Shown piece after piece: positions 37,606 through 47,239 of a stretch of 64,000 nt of DNA. Under the pieces are notes generated by a model that was not told where the DNA came from, made no database searches, and saw nothing but the letters and a program-made list of their open reading frames with translations. Location: assembly GCF_002096335.1 (NCBI RefSeq), contig NZ_NCUW01000026.1, forward strand, positions 1 through 64,000, read 5' to 3'. How positions within the stretch are numbered: position 1 is the first letter of the stretch; each line of letters begins with the position of its first letter. This DNA comes from Streptococcus oralis subsp. dentisani. GTDB lineage: Bacteria; Bacillota; Bacilli; Lactobacillales; Streptococcaceae. The translations under genes and the position numbers were made by a program.

Positions 37606-37653
37606 AAAAAGCCCTCTGAAGTCCGAGAGCTAATTTGAGATTGAGATAAAATC
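37605..37653 (-). repeat. Terminator-like right direct repeat of the cadD module
   Basis: GCTCTC-GGACTTCA-GAGGGC followed by TTTTTT on the minus strand. With its downstream AATTTGAG...TAAAATCC block it is the diverged direct copy of the sequence after cadD (36589-36636). Confidence 0.7.
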
Positions 37654-37658
37654 CATAT

Positions 37659-37686
37659 AAAAAAGCTACCCAATTTAGAGTAGCTT
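37659..37686 (-). terminator. Second terminator downstream of rpsO
   Basis: AAGCTAC-TCTAAATTGG-GTAGCTT followed by TTTT on the minus strand. Confidence 0.75.
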
Positions 37687-37730
37687 CATTATCAAGATAT
37701 ACTTAATTGAACACGGCTAAGCAAGCGGAT

Positions 37731-37762
37731 AAAAACAAAAAGCCCTCTGAAATTAGAGAGCT
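37731..37762 (-). terminator. First terminator downstream of rpsO
   Basis: AGCTCTCT-AATTTC-AGAGGGCT then TTTTGTTTTT on the minus strand. The hairpin is nearly the same as the one ending cadD. GCCGTGTTCAATT, a motif also found in the dapB leader, lies next to it at about 37704-37717. Confidence 0.8.
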
Positions 37763-37870
37763 TTATTCTTGCTGGATAAAACGTTTATAGACTAGGCGAC
37801 AAGCTGAAGATTGTACTGATGGTACATCGAGGCGATGGCAACGAAGTATAGAAACGTTTTAGACGCAAGA

Positions 37871-38140
37871 TTAACGACGAAGTCCTAGAGAGTTGATTAA
37901 CTCACGGTAACGGTTAACGTCATTTTTACGCAAGTATGCAAGCAAGTTACGACGGCGACCGATTTTCTTCATCAATCCACGGTAAGTAGCGTGGTCTTTT
38001 TTGTGTTGTTTGATGTGTTCGTTAAGGTGGTTGATTTCCCAAGTAAGGACAGCAACTTGAACCTCTACTGAACCTGTATCACCTTCGTGACGTGCATATT
38101 GTGCGATGATTTCATTTTTTTTCTCTTTTGAGATTGCCAT
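37871..38140 (-). CDS. rpsO: 30S ribosomal protein S15
   Basis: 89 residues, standard S15 length, with the rRNA-binding [27 protein letters not shown] region. AAGGAG precedes the ATG. It has a strong promoter and a structured leader of about 85 nt, as expected for S15 autoregulation, and is followed by several terminators. Confidence 0.97.
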   Translation of the reverse strand: MAISKEKKNEIIAQYARHEGDTGSVEVQVAVLTWEINHLNEHIKQHKKDHATYRGLMKKIGRRRNLLAYLRKNDVNRYRELINSLGLRR

Positions 38141-38224
38141 GATGTTTCTCCTTTTTATTTGGCTTCATCCGAGTGACAGGTTGGCATGCCTGTAACCAAG
38201 AAGAAGTTATTTGTCTTTACGACA
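38141..38224 (-). promoter_or_regulatory. rpsO leader, probable S15 autoregulatory RNA
   Basis: The leader contains ACAGG-CATGCCAA-CCTGT plus flanking paired segments before the ribosome site. Firmicute rpsO mRNAs have structured leaders bound by S15; the match is by position and general form only. Confidence 0.5.
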
Positions 38225-38230
38225 GTTCTT

Positions 38231-38259
38231 ATTCTACCAAGAAGCATAGACTTTGTCAA
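38231..38259 (-). promoter_or_regulatory. rpsO promoter
   Basis: -35 TTGACA (38254-38259), 17-nt spacer, -10 TAGAAT (38231-38236) on the minus strand. Confidence 0.85.
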
Positions 38260-38284
38260 CTGATTTACTGTTTAAAACCGTGAA

Positions 38285-40984
38285 TTACTCTACTGATTTC
38301 AGGGCTTCGAGCATATCCACTTTTCTTAAGTGGTGATTGACAAAGACGCCCAGTAAAGCCAAAATCACAGTCACTGCTACGATTGGAAGAGCATAGACTT
38401 CCCAGCTAACTTGTGGATAAAAAAGTATGGTGGCTGGTGAAATCATTTGAATCAAAAATTGATGTAAATAGTGGCCAGCTACCAAACCGAGAGCAATTCC
38501 CACAAGGGACAGCACCATAGGCTCACGGTAGATATAGAGGGTCACTTCTTTATTATGGAAACCGAGAACCTTGATAGTGGAAAGTTCACGGATACGTTCT
38601 GCCACATTAATATTGGTGAGATTGTAAAGAATGACAATGGCTAGTAAAACGGAAACAAGGACAAGGATGGCCATGGTTTTATTGAGCGAACTAGCCACGG
38701 ATTCAAAGAGATGGATGGCCGTTGCATTTTGGACGACCCCAGAAACAGCTGCTTTTTCCATAAAGATAGCAGCTTCTTGCTCCGTATTGGAAGGTGTTAG
38801 ATCTTTTAATTTTACTAGGTAGGTATTGTCTTGAGGACGGGTACCGTAGACTTGTTCGTATGTCGCTCGGTTGAGATAAACAAAGTGTCCAACATAGTTT
38901 TCAGAAATAGCCGCGACCTTGATTTCCTTCCCATCAAGCTCCAGCTCGTCCCCAACCTTAACATTTGCTAGTTGAGCTAGTTTTTGACTCACGACCGCTC
39001 CAGCAGTAATCTCCACCTCTTGGCCATTTTCCTCTAATGCGATAAAGGGCTTGAAGTCCTCTCCACTAGTAACCATCATGGTGATGGTTTGAAGTCCTGC
39101 TTTTCCTTTAAAATCTTTTTCAATGGATTTAGAATAAATCTTTTGGTAAGCATGGATAGATTCAGCCTGCAAGGCACTTTCCAGATCTGCTTTTTCTTGC
39201 TCCGTCGCACTGCTCTTTTCCGCTACAATCATCTGGTATTGCTGGATTTGTTCAAATTGACGCTCAACAACTCCTCCTACAGAAGACTGAATGCCAAGAC
39301 CTGCAAATAAGAGAGCCACCGAACCTGCAACTCCAAAAATGGTCATCAACATTCGTTGCTTATATCGGAAAATATTTCGCGCCGTAACCTTATGAGTAAA
39401 ACTCAAACGACTCCAAATAAAGCTCAGGCGCTCCAGCAAAATCTTTGATCCCTTAACGGGAGGTTTGGGAAGCAAGAGTTGGGCTGCTTCATCGTGTAGT
39501 TCCCTTCGCGCCACCAGATAAGCTGGCAAGACACTGGATACCCAACTCAAGGCTAGGGCAAGGAGGCTATAAGACCAGTAAAAATACTCCTGGCTTTTCC
39601 CAACGACCATTCCTGCTGTTATAACATCCGAAATCACGCCTGCAAGGAGATAATGTCCAAGAAGCATTCCTATAAGGGTTCCCATAGTTCCTGCAAGAAA
39701 ACCATAGAGGACAAACTTGGCAATTATATCTTGATTCCGGTAACCTAGGGCCTTGAAAATACCGGCATTGGTACGTTCTTCATCCACAAAGCGAGTCATC
39801 GTTGTAAAGGTCACCATTGCAGCGACCATATAAAGCACAACGGGGAAGATATTCCCGACAGAACGAATGCTTGCTGAAGCATTACTGTACATGAGATAGC
39901 CTTGACCACCTGGCATAGTTTGGCGGTTGTATACATGGTATTTCGGCTCTGCCAGTTCATCAAGCTCTTTCTGACGCTGTTCAAGCTTCTCTTTTTCCTT
40001 GGCTAGATTACTCTCTGTCTGAGCCAGTTTTTCTTTTTGAGTCGCCAGTTCTTCCTTTGCTTTTATCAGCTGTCCCTCGATTTGACTCTTTTGCGGTTCT
40101 GGTAAAGCGGTCGCTTGTTCTTCTTGGGTTTTCAAGCGACTTTCAGCCCGCTCTAACTGACTCTTGCCATTTTGAAGGTTGCTTTCAGCAGTTTGGAGCT
40201 GTTCTGTCCCCTCTTCCAAACTCTTTTGCCCATTTGCTTTGATACCTGCCAATCTTTTTTGACCATTATCTGCTAGCAAATCTTGCAACTCTTCCTGATG
40301 TTGGGCTCGTTTGGTCTTATAGTCTAATGAAAAAGTATCCAGATTTTTTAAATCGTCATAGCGCACACGCGCAATACTATAAACATCTGAGTCAAACTGA
40401 CTGGGTAAAATTACTCCATAGCCAGTCAGGTTGCCATTTCCACTACTAGCCCCTCCCAAGTCTTCTTGAGAAAGCATCTCACCCGACTGAACAAATCCAG
40501 TAATTGTAAAAGTTTGGGATTTTACGATGGACTTTTCTTCTTTCTTAGTAAAGGTAATGATCTGCCCAATCTGATAGCGGTCTTTCCAGAAGTCGGCTAG
40601 GGCAATTTCCTCATCAGCTTCTGGCAGTCGCCCTTCTGTCACTTGAAAGGTTGAAATGCTCTCTGGTTTGGAATAAAGTCGAACTGCTTCCTCACCATTT
40701 TCAATGGTTAGGTCTGCCATATAGCCAAACTCAACACTTGCTCCTTGAAGGGTCTTTAGTTCGTCCTGATCTTCTTTGTCCAAGCCATAATCAGCTATTA
40801 CGGCCATATCCAGGGTATTGGCTTTACGGAGATAATCCCCTGCCGTGCGTTCCATGTTTGGGCTAGTCACTTTGAGTCCTACTAGGGCTAAAGAACCCAG
40901 CATCATCAAGGTCAAGATAGAAACAAAGCGTCCCTTTGAAGTCGTCACTGACTGAAATAGGTCTTTCCGATATGTTTTTTTCAT
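38285..40984 (-). CDS. ABC transporter permease, FtsX/MacB-like with coiled coil
   Basis: 899 residues from ATG 40984 (TTGGAG 8 nt upstream, 1 nt after the ATPase stop). An N-terminal helix precedes a large extracytoplasmic domain containing a long coiled coil (about 235-350, runs of QLQTAESNLQ and KEKLEQRQKELDEL). Two FtsX-type permease modules follow, each with about three helices. This architecture belongs to type VII/mechanotransducing ABC systems, often used for peptide or antimicrobial export or signalling rather than for uptake. Substrate unknown. Confidence 0.87.
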   Translation of the reverse strand: MKKTYRKDLFQSVTTSKGRFVSILTLMMLGSLALVGLKVTSPNMERTAGDYLRKANTLDMAVIADYGLDKEDQDELKTLQGASVEFGYMADLTIENGEEAVRLYSKPESISTFQVTEGRLPEADEEIALADFWKDRYQIGQIITFTKKEEKSIVKSQTFTITGFVQSGEMLSQEDLGGASSGNGNLTGYGVILPSQFDSDVYSIARVRYDDLKNLDTFSLDYKTKRAQHQEELQDLLADNGQKRLAGIKANGQKSLEEGTEQLQTAESNLQNGKSQLERAESRLKTQEEQATALPEPQKSQIEGQLIKAKEELATQKEKLAQTESNLAKEKEKLEQRQKELDELAEPKYHVYNRQTMPGGQGYLMYSNASASIRSVGNIFPVVLYMVAAMVTFTTMTRFVDEERTNAGIFKALGYRNQDIIAKFVLYGFLAGTMGTLIGMLLGHYLLAGVISDVITAGMVVGKSQEYFYWSYSLLALALSWVSSVLPAYLVARRELHDEAAQLLLPKPPVKGSKILLERLSFIWSRLSFTHKVTARNIFRYKQRMLMTIFGVAGSVALLFAGLGIQSSVGGVVERQFEQIQQYQMIVAEKSSATEQEKADLESALQAESIHAYQKIYSKSIEKDFKGKAGLQTITMMVTSGEDFKPFIALEENGQEVEITAGAVVSQKLAQLANVKVGDELELDGKEIKVAAISENYVGHFVYLNRATYEQVYGTRPQDNTYLVKLKDLTPSNTEQEAAIFMEKAAVSGVVQNATAIHLFESVASSLNKTMAILVLVSVLLAIVILYNLTNINVAERIRELSTIKVLGFHNKEVTLYIYREPMVLSLVGIALGLVAGHYLHQFLIQMISPATILFYPQVSWEVYALPIVAVTVILALLGVFVNHHLRKVDMLEALKSVE

Positions 40985-40985
40985 G

Positions 40986-41687
40986 CTAATACTCCAATAT
41001 ATCGATATCCTGCGGATGCTCATTAATCGTCACACTCTTAACCGTGGCATCACGCATATGAATCACGCGATCTGCAATAGGGGCTAGCGCGCCATTGTGG
41101 GTCACGATAATCACCGTCGTTCCTTTTTGACGAGACATGTCTTGGAGAATTTTCAAGACTTGCTTCCCTGTCTGGTAATCCAAGGCACCTGTCGGTTCAT
41201 CACAAAGGAGAATTTTAGGATTCTTAGCTACAGCGCGTGCAATGGAGACTCGCTGTTGCTCCCCTCCAGAAAGCTGGGCTGGAAAGTTATTGAGGCGATG
41301 AGCCAAACCTACATCAGTCAAGACCTGCTCAGGTTCTAAGGCACCTGTCACGATTTCTGAGGCCAGTTCCACATTTTCCTTGGCTGTCAGATTGGAGACT
41401 AGATTGTAAAACTGAAAAACAAAGCCCACATCATCTCGACGATAGTTTGTTCGTTGGTGGGAACTATAGTTAGAGATATTCGCACCATCGATCCAAATCT
41501 CCCCCTCATCATTGGTATCCATACCTCCTAGGAGATTGAGAATGGTTGATTTTCCAGCACCTGAAGCACCAAGGATAATGACCAACTCCCCCTTTTCAAT
41601 TTCAAAATTCACATCACGATTAGCCACAATCTCCGTATCTCCAACCTGGTAACGCTTGTAGCTGTGTTTCATTTCAATATAAGCCAT
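40986..41687 (-). CDS. ABC transporter ATPase, LolD/MacB type
   Basis: 233 residues with Walker [10 protein letters not shown], signature LSGGEQQRV, Walker [13 protein letters not shown] and the H-loop VTHN. The DEPTGALD form and pairing with an FtsX permease put it in the MacB/BceA class. I use ATG 41687; the frame extends to 41747 through the promoter. First gene of a two-gene operon. Confidence 0.9.
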   Translation of the reverse strand: MAYIEMKHSYKRYQVGDTEIVANRDVNFEIEKGELVIILGASGAGKSTILNLLGGMDTNDEGEIWIDGANISNYSSHQRTNYRRDDVGFVFQFYNLVSNLTAKENVELASEIVTGALEPEQVLTDVGLAHRLNNFPAQLSGGEQQRVSIARAVAKNPKILLCDEPTGALDYQTGKQVLKILQDMSRQKGTTVIIVTHNGALAPIADRVIHMRDATVKSVTINEHPQDIDILEY

Positions 41688-41729
41688 CGTCTTTCTCTCT
41701 TTCTTACAATTAAGTGATTCTTTACTATC

Positions 41730-41762
41730 ATTATAACGCTTTTTCAACTAGTTGGAAACTAG
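41730..41762 (-). promoter_or_regulatory. ABC exporter promoter with overlapping palindromes
   Basis: -10 TATAAT (41730-41735). Just upstream are CAACTAGTTG (41745-41754), a perfect palindrome, and CTAGTT-GGA-AACTAG (41748-41762) on the plus strand. They occupy the spacer/-35 zone and look like a repressor operator; no regulator gene is adjacent. Confidence 0.55.
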
Positions 41763-41771
41763 AAGCAAAAA

Positions 41772-41797
41772 CAAAAAAGCCTAGTAATCCTAGGCTT
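41772..41797 (-). terminator. Terminator after the truncated gpmA copy
   Basis: GAAGCCTAG-GATTA-CTAGGCTT on the minus strand followed by TTTTGTTTTT. Confidence 0.85.
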
Positions 41798-41808
41798 CTG
41801 TTTATTGA

Positions 41809-42132
41809 TTATTTTCCAAGGTAGTATTCAGAAACTACGTTCAATTTTTCATCGAATTCGAATACCAATGGTGGGAAGTTAGGGATTTCCACGTCCATAA
41901 TTTCGTCGTCTGACAAGCGTTTGATGTGTTTTACAAGGGCACGGATTGAGTTACCGTGAGCTCCTACGAATACGTTTTTACCATCTTTAAGTGCTGGAGC
42001 GATTTTGTCTTCCCAGAATGGAAGGGCACGTTCCAAAGTCACTTTCAAGTTTTCAGCATCTGGGATAACTGAGTCGTCAAGTGAAGCGTAACGACGGTCA
42101 GTGTGAGCTGAGTGCTCATCATCACGATCCAT
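41809..42132 (-). pseudogene. Truncated 3' copy of gpmA
   Basis: The last ~105 codons of phosphoglycerate mutase, from RDDEHSAHT to YYLGK, repeat those of the intact gene at 43128. I count about 11 nucleotide differences in some 320 (roughly 97% identity), and two amino-acid differences (His for Tyr in DEYSAHT, Ser for Ala near the end). The catalytic RHGE N-terminal half is missing, so it cannot be an active mutase. Similarity stops abruptly at about 42127. It is followed by its own terminator, different from that of the intact copy. Confidence 0.9.
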
Positions 42133-42166
42133 AAATCAAATTTCAGATTCTAGATTAATTTACTGT

Positions 42167-42556
42167 CTAACCCCAGAAAGCATCTTCTACTGCTTGATCT
42201 GATGAAAAGAGCCAAACTTCCTTGATTTTTCCTTCTTCCATGCGGAAAAGATCAATACCGTTCATGTTGAGTTCCTCGCCGTCTGGGCGAGTTCCGACAA
42301 AGGTCACATTGGCTGCTACAAGGTCAATATTTTCAGACACCCAGTTAGTCAATACTTTGAAGGTACCGTTTGTTTTTTCTGAAAATTGAGCCAAGTGTGC
42401 TCCAAGTGCTTCTTTTCCAACAACTGTACCGGAATTACTATGCTGACCTGGCTGGTGCCAGATGATATCATCTGCCATAGTCTCAAAAACAGCTGGAAAA
42501 TCACCTGTTATAAGACCATTGTTATATGCATTAAAAATTTCTAAATTTACTGACAT
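42167..42556 (-). CDS. SnoaL-like/NTF2-fold protein
   Basis: 129 residues of the nuclear-transport-factor-2-like fold: MADDIIWHQPGQ, GKEALGAHLAQF, and EEGKIKEVWLFSSDQ. Members are small binding proteins or isomerases with varied substrates; none can be named here. It is divergent from an HxlR regulator with a palindrome between them, so it is the likely target. Both genes lie inside the gpmA duplication. Confidence 0.85.
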   Translation of the reverse strand: MSVNLEIFNAYNNGLITGDFPAVFETMADDIIWHQPGQHSNSGTVVGKEALGAHLAQFSEKTNGTFKVLTNWVSENIDLVAANVTFVGTRPDGEELNMNGIDLFRMEEGKIKEVWLFSSDQAVEDAFWG

Positions 42557-42594
42557 GAGTTACTCCTCGTTTCTTTTATTTATGATATAATTTT

Positions 42595-42658
42595 ATCACT
42601 TACTAAAAAAAAGACAAGTAGGCACTTTATTGTTATCTAGTATCAAATACGATACTAT
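42595..42658. promoter_or_regulatory. Divergent promoters and HxlR operator
   Basis: Perfect inverted repeat TAGTATC-AAATAC-GATACTA (42638-42657). The hxlR promoter (-35 TTGTTA 42630-42635, 17 nt, -10 TACTAT 42653-42658) is covered by it. A SnoaL-gene promoter (TTGTCT, 16 nt, TAAAAT on the minus strand) lies just beyond. Confidence 0.65.
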
Positions 42659-42701
42659 TATTGTCAAATAAGAGAATAATTTTAAAAAATTTGGAGGAAT
42701 T

Positions 42702-43031
42702 ATGGTAACCAAAGTCAGTGAATACGGAATTTGTCCTTTTGCCACGACACAGCGTGTACTAACAGGCAAATGGGCTCTAGTCATCATCTATCAACTCAGT
42801 ACGGGAACTAAGCGGTTTAATGAACTACAACGGCTGATTCCTGGCATTACCCAAACCATTCTAACACGACACCTCAGACAGCTCGAAAAGGATAAAATCG
42901 TGGAGCGTAAAGTCTATGCTGAAGTTCCCCCACGGGTCGAATACAGTCTAACTGAAATGGGTAGAAAATTTCAAGGTGTCCTAGATGCCATTGAAAGTTG
43001 GGGACTGGAGTATATCGAAATTCTAAACTAA
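42702..43031 (+). CDS. HxlR family winged-helix regulator
   Basis: 109 residues with the HxlR fold: YGICPFATTQRVLTGKW, then the recognition region RFNELQRLIPGITQTILTRHLRQLE, and a wing YAEVPPRVEYSLTE. The N-terminal Cys11 is at the position used for thiol redox sensing in YodB/HypR-type members. GGAGGAATT precedes the ATG. It probably represses itself and the divergent SnoaL gene in response to electrophiles or quinones (inferred). Confidence 0.9.
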   Translation: MVTKVSEYGICPFATTQRVLTGKWALVIIYQLSTGTKRFNELQRLIPGITQTILTRHLRQLEKDKIVERKVYAEVPPRVEYSLTEMGRKFQGVLDAIESWGLEYIEILN

Positions 43032-43041
43032 TTATCTCCTC

Positions 43042-43073
43042 GGTTCATCTCACCTTACAAAGTGAGACGAACC
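43042..43073 (+). terminator. Hairpin after hxlR
   Basis: GGTTCATCTCAC-CTTACAAA-GTGAGACGAACC with one mismatch. It lacks its own T-run; the next hairpin (43088-43116) can finish termination. Confidence 0.55.
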
Positions 43074-43087
43074 AAGAATCACTTCTC

Positions 43088-43116
43088 AAAAAAAGGCGGA
43101 ATAAATCCCGCCTTTT
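43088..43116. terminator. Bidirectional terminator between hxlR and gpmA
   Basis: GGCGGGATTTATTCCGCC with TTTTTTT on the minus side and TTTTATCTTTT on the plus side. Confidence 0.85.
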
Positions 43117-43127
43117 ATCTTTTATAA

Positions 43128-43820
43128 TTATTTTCCAAGGTAGTATTCAGCAACTACGTTCAATTTTTCATCAAATTCGAATACCAATGGTGGGAAGTTA
43201 GGGATTTCCACGTCCATGATTTCGTCATCTGACAATCGTTTGATGTGTTTTACGAGGGCACGGATTGAGTTACCGTGAGCTCCTACGAATACGTTTTTAC
43301 CATCTTTAAGTGCTGGAGCGATTTTGTCTTCCCAGAATGGAAGGGCACGTTCCAAAGTCACTTTCAAGTTTTCAGCATCTGGAATGACTGAGTCGTCAAG
43401 TGAAGCGTAACGACGGTCAGTATGAGCTGAGTATTCATCATCACGAGGCATTGCAGGAGGCAATACATCGTATGAACGACGCCAGATGTGAACTTGCTCA
43501 TCACCAAATTGTTCAGCAGCTTCAGCTTTGTTTTTACCAGTCAAACCACCGTAGTGACGTTCGTTCAAGCGCCATGATTTTTCAACTGGAACCCACAATT
43601 GGTCAGCAGCTTCAAGAGCCAAATTTGTTGTTTTGATCGCACGTTTCAATACTGAAGTGTAAGCTTGGTCAAATTCGATACCAGCTTCTTTGATCAATTT
43701 ACCAGCGTCAATCGCTTGTTGTGTACCTTTTTCAGACAAATCAACATCAGCCCAACCAGTGAAAAGGTTAGCTTTGTTCCATTCAGACTCACCGTGGCGA
43801 GCAAAAACCAATTTTACCAT
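43128..43820 (-). CDS. gpmA: 2,3-bisphosphoglycerate-dependent phosphoglycerate mutase
   Basis: 230 residues with the phosphohistidine motif ARHGESEWN (8-16), [11 protein letters not shown] and the second His in GAHGNSIRA. Glycolytic interconversion of 3- and 2-phosphoglycerate. The leader carries a small hairpin CGAGG-GCAA-CCTCG before the AAAGGAG site. Its 3' third is duplicated at 41809, with two genes between the copies; the sequence itself is complete and looks functional. Confidence 0.96.
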   Translation of the reverse strand: MVKLVFARHGESEWNKANLFTGWADVDLSEKGTQQAIDAGKLIKEAGIEFDQAYTSVLKRAIKTTNLALEAADQLWVPVEKSWRLNERHYGGLTGKNKAEAAEQFGDEQVHIWRRSYDVLPPAMPRDDEYSAHTDRRYASLDDSVIPDAENLKVTLERALPFWEDKIAPALKDGKNVFVGAHGNSIRALVKHIKRLSDDEIMDVEIPNFPPLVFEFDEKLNVVAEYYLGK

Positions 43821-43954
43821 TAGATGGATTCTCCTTTAATTTTTCGAGGTTGCCCTCGTTTATCTATTCTATTTTACACAATTTTTCACAAAAAAGCTAG
43901 TTAAAATCAACGAAAAAGAGAAGGGCTCTCTGACTCTTCCTCCTAAAATATCTC

Positions 43955-44323
43955 TTATCCTTCAATTTTGAACTGTTTCAAACTTGACAGGTACAAAGCT
44001 CCTCCGATGACAAGGACGATTCCACCAATCCATCCAAGCAAAGGAATCAAGCCAACTACAGATCCAACAATAAATAGAATGGATGGCGCTAATGAAATAC
44101 GATTATCGTCCTTATAATAGACAAGCGAGAGGATTCCAAGAATAAGGGTTGCAATTTTCACTAAAGAAAACACAATGAAAATAACGCCTAATACAAATCC
44201 TACAACATCTTCATCTCGAGAAATAGTTATAAGAACAAGCATAAAAATAGGTGATAAAGCTAAAAAAGCTCCTGCAATAACACCAATAAAGCCATCTACT
44301 TGCGCTAGTGTTTTTGTCTTCAT
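43955..44323 (-). CDS. Small four-helix membrane protein (DUF4064-like)
   Basis: 122 residues with four hydrophobic segments (about 9-33, 40-67, 78-97 and 99-112) and few charged residues between them. The layout resembles DUF4064 proteins; no function is known. AAAGGAG precedes the ATG. It lies alone between gpmA and ileS. Confidence 0.7.
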   Translation of the reverse strand: MKTKTLAQVDGFIGVIAGAFLALSPIFMLVLITISRDEDVVGFVLGVIFIVFSLVKIATLILGILSLVYYKDDNRISLAPSILFIVGSVVGLIPLLGWIGGIVLVIGGALYLSSLKQFKIEG

Positions 44324-44387
44324 AAATATCTCCTTTTATGTTAATAAGGTATATTATACCATATTTTTACCAAAGTTTTTTATTTTT

Positions 44388-44416
44388 TAAAAAAATACAG
44401 GAGAACCTCCTGTATT
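44388..44416 (-). terminator. ileS terminator
   Basis: AATACAGGAG-GTT-CTCCTGTATT followed by TTTTTT on the minus strand. Confidence 0.92.
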
Positions 44417-44425
44417 TTTGGTAAA

Positions 44426-47218
44426 TTATTTCGCTTCAAATCCTTCGGCAACTGCATCCGCAAAGTTTTCTTCTACGATGCTTGCACAGTGGTCACAGAT
44501 AACTGCGTGGTAACTGCGTTCTGCCGTTGTTGGATCGATACGACGGCAACGGTCACATACTTCACCTGCTGCACGTTCAACTGTAAAGGCAACATCCTCA
44601 AAGCTAACTGCACTCTCTGGAGCTGCACCTTCTGCGATGGTTAATTCTGACACGATCAAAAGTTGGGCTACATTGCTGTTTACTGCTTCGAGCAGAGTTT
44701 TCACCACTTCATTTGGATAAACTGTCAAGTGTGCTTCAAGTGATTTACCGATTACTTTTGCATTACGAGCTTCTTCTAAGGCTTTTTGAGCTTGTCCACG
44801 GAAGTCCATGAAGGCAGCCCATGTATCCAAGATTTCTTCTTGGTTCGTAAAAGTTTCCGCTTCTGGTAATTCTGACAATTGAACGAAGTCTTCAGCTTCA
44901 AACTCAAGATATGACCAGATTTCTTCCGCTGTGTGAGGAAGGATTGGTGTCAAGAGTTTCGTGATTTTCACAAGGATGTCATAAAAAACAGTCTGCATTT
45001 GACGACGTTCCAGTGATTTAGCACCCTCGATATAGACAACATCTTTGGCAAAATCAAGGTAGAAGGCTGACAAGTCAACGTTGATAAAGTTCACCAATGC
45101 CTTGTAGATTGTCAAGAATTCAAAGTTAGCATAAGCGTCACGAATCGTCTTAACAAGCTGGTTAAAGCGAATAGTCATGTACTTATCAACAGAACGAAGT
45201 TCTTCGTAAGCGACTGCATCCTCAGCTGGGTTAAAGTCAGATGTGTTAGCAATCAAGAAACGAAGAGTGTTACGGATCTTACGGTAAGTTTCAGAGACTT
45301 GGCTCAAGATGTCCATAGAGATACGCACGTCGTTGCTTGAGTCTACACTGGTTACCCAGAGACGCAAGATTTCCGCACCAAATTGTTTTTCAACATCGCT
45401 TGGCGCAATCGTATTTCCAAGAGATTTAGACATCTTCTCACCTTTACCGTCAAGGGCAAAACCTTGTGACAAGATTTGTTTGTAAGGAGCCACGCCATGG
45501 TTGGCAACAGATGTGATAAGAGATGAGTTGAACCAACCACGGTACTGGTCAGAACCTTCCAGATAGAGGTCAGCTGGATATTTGAGTTCTGGACGGTTTA
45601 CTACAACTCCATTCCATGAAGAACCGGAGTCGAACCATACGTCCATGATATCTGTTTCTTTCTTGAATTCGCCATTTGGTGAACCTGGATGGGTAAATCC
45701 TTCTGGCAAGAGGTCTTTAGCATTACGTTCCCACCATACAATAGAACCGTGCTCTTCAAAGAGTTGAGCCACATGCTCGATAGTTTCAGCTGTCATAATT
45801 GGTGTTCCGTCTTCAGCGTAGAAGATAGGAAGAGGAACTCCCCAAGCACGTTGACGAGAGATAACCCAGTCACCACGGTCACGGATCATGTTGTAAAGAC
45901 GCACTTTACCCCATTCTGAATGGAACTTCACTTTTTCAATTTCATCCAAGATTTCTTGGCGGAATTTTGATACAGAAGCAAACCATTGTGGCACTGCACG
46001 CCAGATGATTGGTTTCTTGGTACGCCAGTCAAATGGATATGAGTGAGAGATTTCTTCTTGAGCAAGGAGAAGATTACCAAGTTTTTCGATAACAGTTGGA
46101 ACTACCTTGTCATAGAATTGACCCGCAAAATCAGGACCAGCATTTTCCATCATGATCCCGCGTTCATCAACCGTTACAGCAACTTCAAGACCGTTGGCAA
46201 CACCGACATTGTAGTCGTCCTCACCAAAACCAGGGGCTGTATGGACGATACCAGTACCTGAGTCAGTCGTAACGTGGTCACCAAGGATTACCAGCTCATC
46301 TATAGCTGTATCCCACGGGTGCTTTGTCACAATGTGGTTCAATTCTTGTCCACGGTAAGTCGCCAAGACTTGAACATCAGCCCAGCCAAATTTCTCAGAC
46401 AAACTAGTCAACAATTCTGCAGCAACTACAAACTTACGAGCTTCACCAGCAGGTTGTACCAATACATAATCAATATCCGCTCCAACTGTCAAACCACGAG
46501 AAGCAGTGATGGTGAATGGAGTTGTTGTCCAAACAACGATGTAGGTATCTGTATCTAGCACACCTTTTCCGTCTTTGACGCGGTTAGCATAGTAAAGGGA
46601 AGTTGAAAGTAAGTCATGATATTCAATTTCCGCTTCTGCAAGGGCTGACTCAGATGACCATGACCAGTAAACTGGCTTGGCACCACGGTAGATATAGCCT
46701 TTCTTAGCCATTTCACCAAAGACACGGATTTGAGCCGCTTCATAGTCTGGAGTCAAGGTCACATAAGGATTTTCCCAGTCACCAGAAACACCTAAACGTT
46801 TAAAGTCTTCCCGTTGCTTATCTACTTGAGAAAGAGCATAGTCACGGCAAAGTTTCAAGTACTCAACCAAGTCCATTTCTTTGCGTTTGACACCTTGTTT
46901 CGCCAAAACTTGTTCGATTGGCAGACCATGTGTATCCCAACCTGGAATATAAGGCGCATAAAAACCTGACATAGACTTAGAACGAACAATAATATCTTTG
47001 GAAATCTTGTTCATGGCATGTCCAACATGGATATTTCCATTTGCATATGGAGGTCCATCATGCAAGGTGAAATGTGGTTTCCCTTGGTTCAATTCTTGAC
47101 GACGTTGGTAAAGTTTTGCTTCGTCCCACTCTTTTTGCCATAGTGGCTCTTTAGTAGGAAGTCCAGCACGCATAGGAAAGTCTGTTTTTCCTAGATTGAG
47201 AGTTTCTTTAAGTTTCAT
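44426..47218 (-). CDS. ileS: Isoleucyl-tRNA synthetase
   Basis: 930 residues, class I synthetase. HIGH-type motif [15 protein letters not shown] in KMSKSLGN, editing-domain WTTTPFTI, and a C-terminal zinc site CDRC...CDHC near residues 890-915. It charges tRNA-Ile. Mupirocin-sensitive bacterial type is suggested by the zinc-binding C terminus. Expression is controlled by the T-box leader just upstream. Confidence 0.97.
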   Translation of the reverse strand: MKLKETLNLGKTDFPMRAGLPTKEPLWQKEWDEAKLYQRRQELNQGKPHFTLHDGPPYANGNIHVGHAMNKISKDIIVRSKSMSGFYAPYIPGWDTHGLPIEQVLAKQGVKRKEMDLVEYLKLCRDYALSQVDKQREDFKRLGVSGDWENPYVTLTPDYEAAQIRVFGEMAKKGYIYRGAKPVYWSWSSESALAEAEIEYHDLLSTSLYYANRVKDGKGVLDTDTYIVVWTTTPFTITASRGLTVGADIDYVLVQPAGEARKFVVAAELLTSLSEKFGWADVQVLATYRGQELNHIVTKHPWDTAIDELVILGDHVTTDSGTGIVHTAPGFGEDDYNVGVANGLEVAVTVDERGIMMENAGPDFAGQFYDKVVPTVIEKLGNLLLAQEEISHSYPFDWRTKKPIIWRAVPQWFASVSKFRQEILDEIEKVKFHSEWGKVRLYNMIRDRGDWVISRQRAWGVPLPIFYAEDGTPIMTAETIEHVAQLFEEHGSIVWWERNAKDLLPEGFTHPGSPNGEFKKETDIMDVWFDSGSSWNGVVVNRPELKYPADLYLEGSDQYRGWFNSSLITSVANHGVAPYKQILSQGFALDGKGEKMSKSLGNTIAPSDVEKQFGAEILRLWVTSVDSSNDVRISMDILSQVSETYRKIRNTLRFLIANTSDFNPAEDAVAYEELRSVDKYMTIRFNQLVKTIRDAYANFEFLTIYKALVNFINVDLSAFYLDFAKDVVYIEGAKSLERRQMQTVFYDILVKITKLLTPILPHTAEEIWSYLEFEAEDFVQLSELPEAETFTNQEEILDTWAAFMDFRGQAQKALEEARNAKVIGKSLEAHLTVYPNEVVKTLLEAVNSNVAQLLIVSELTIAEGAAPESAVSFEDVAFTVERAAGEVCDRCRRIDPTTAERSYHAVICDHCASIVEENFADAVAEGFEAK

Positions 47219-47239
47219 TGTTACTCCTTTAATTTAAAT

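Noticed and set aside
42558..42787. Minus-strand ORF overlapping the HxlR gene start
   Set aside because: It runs through the divergent promoters and the start of hxlR and has no family features.
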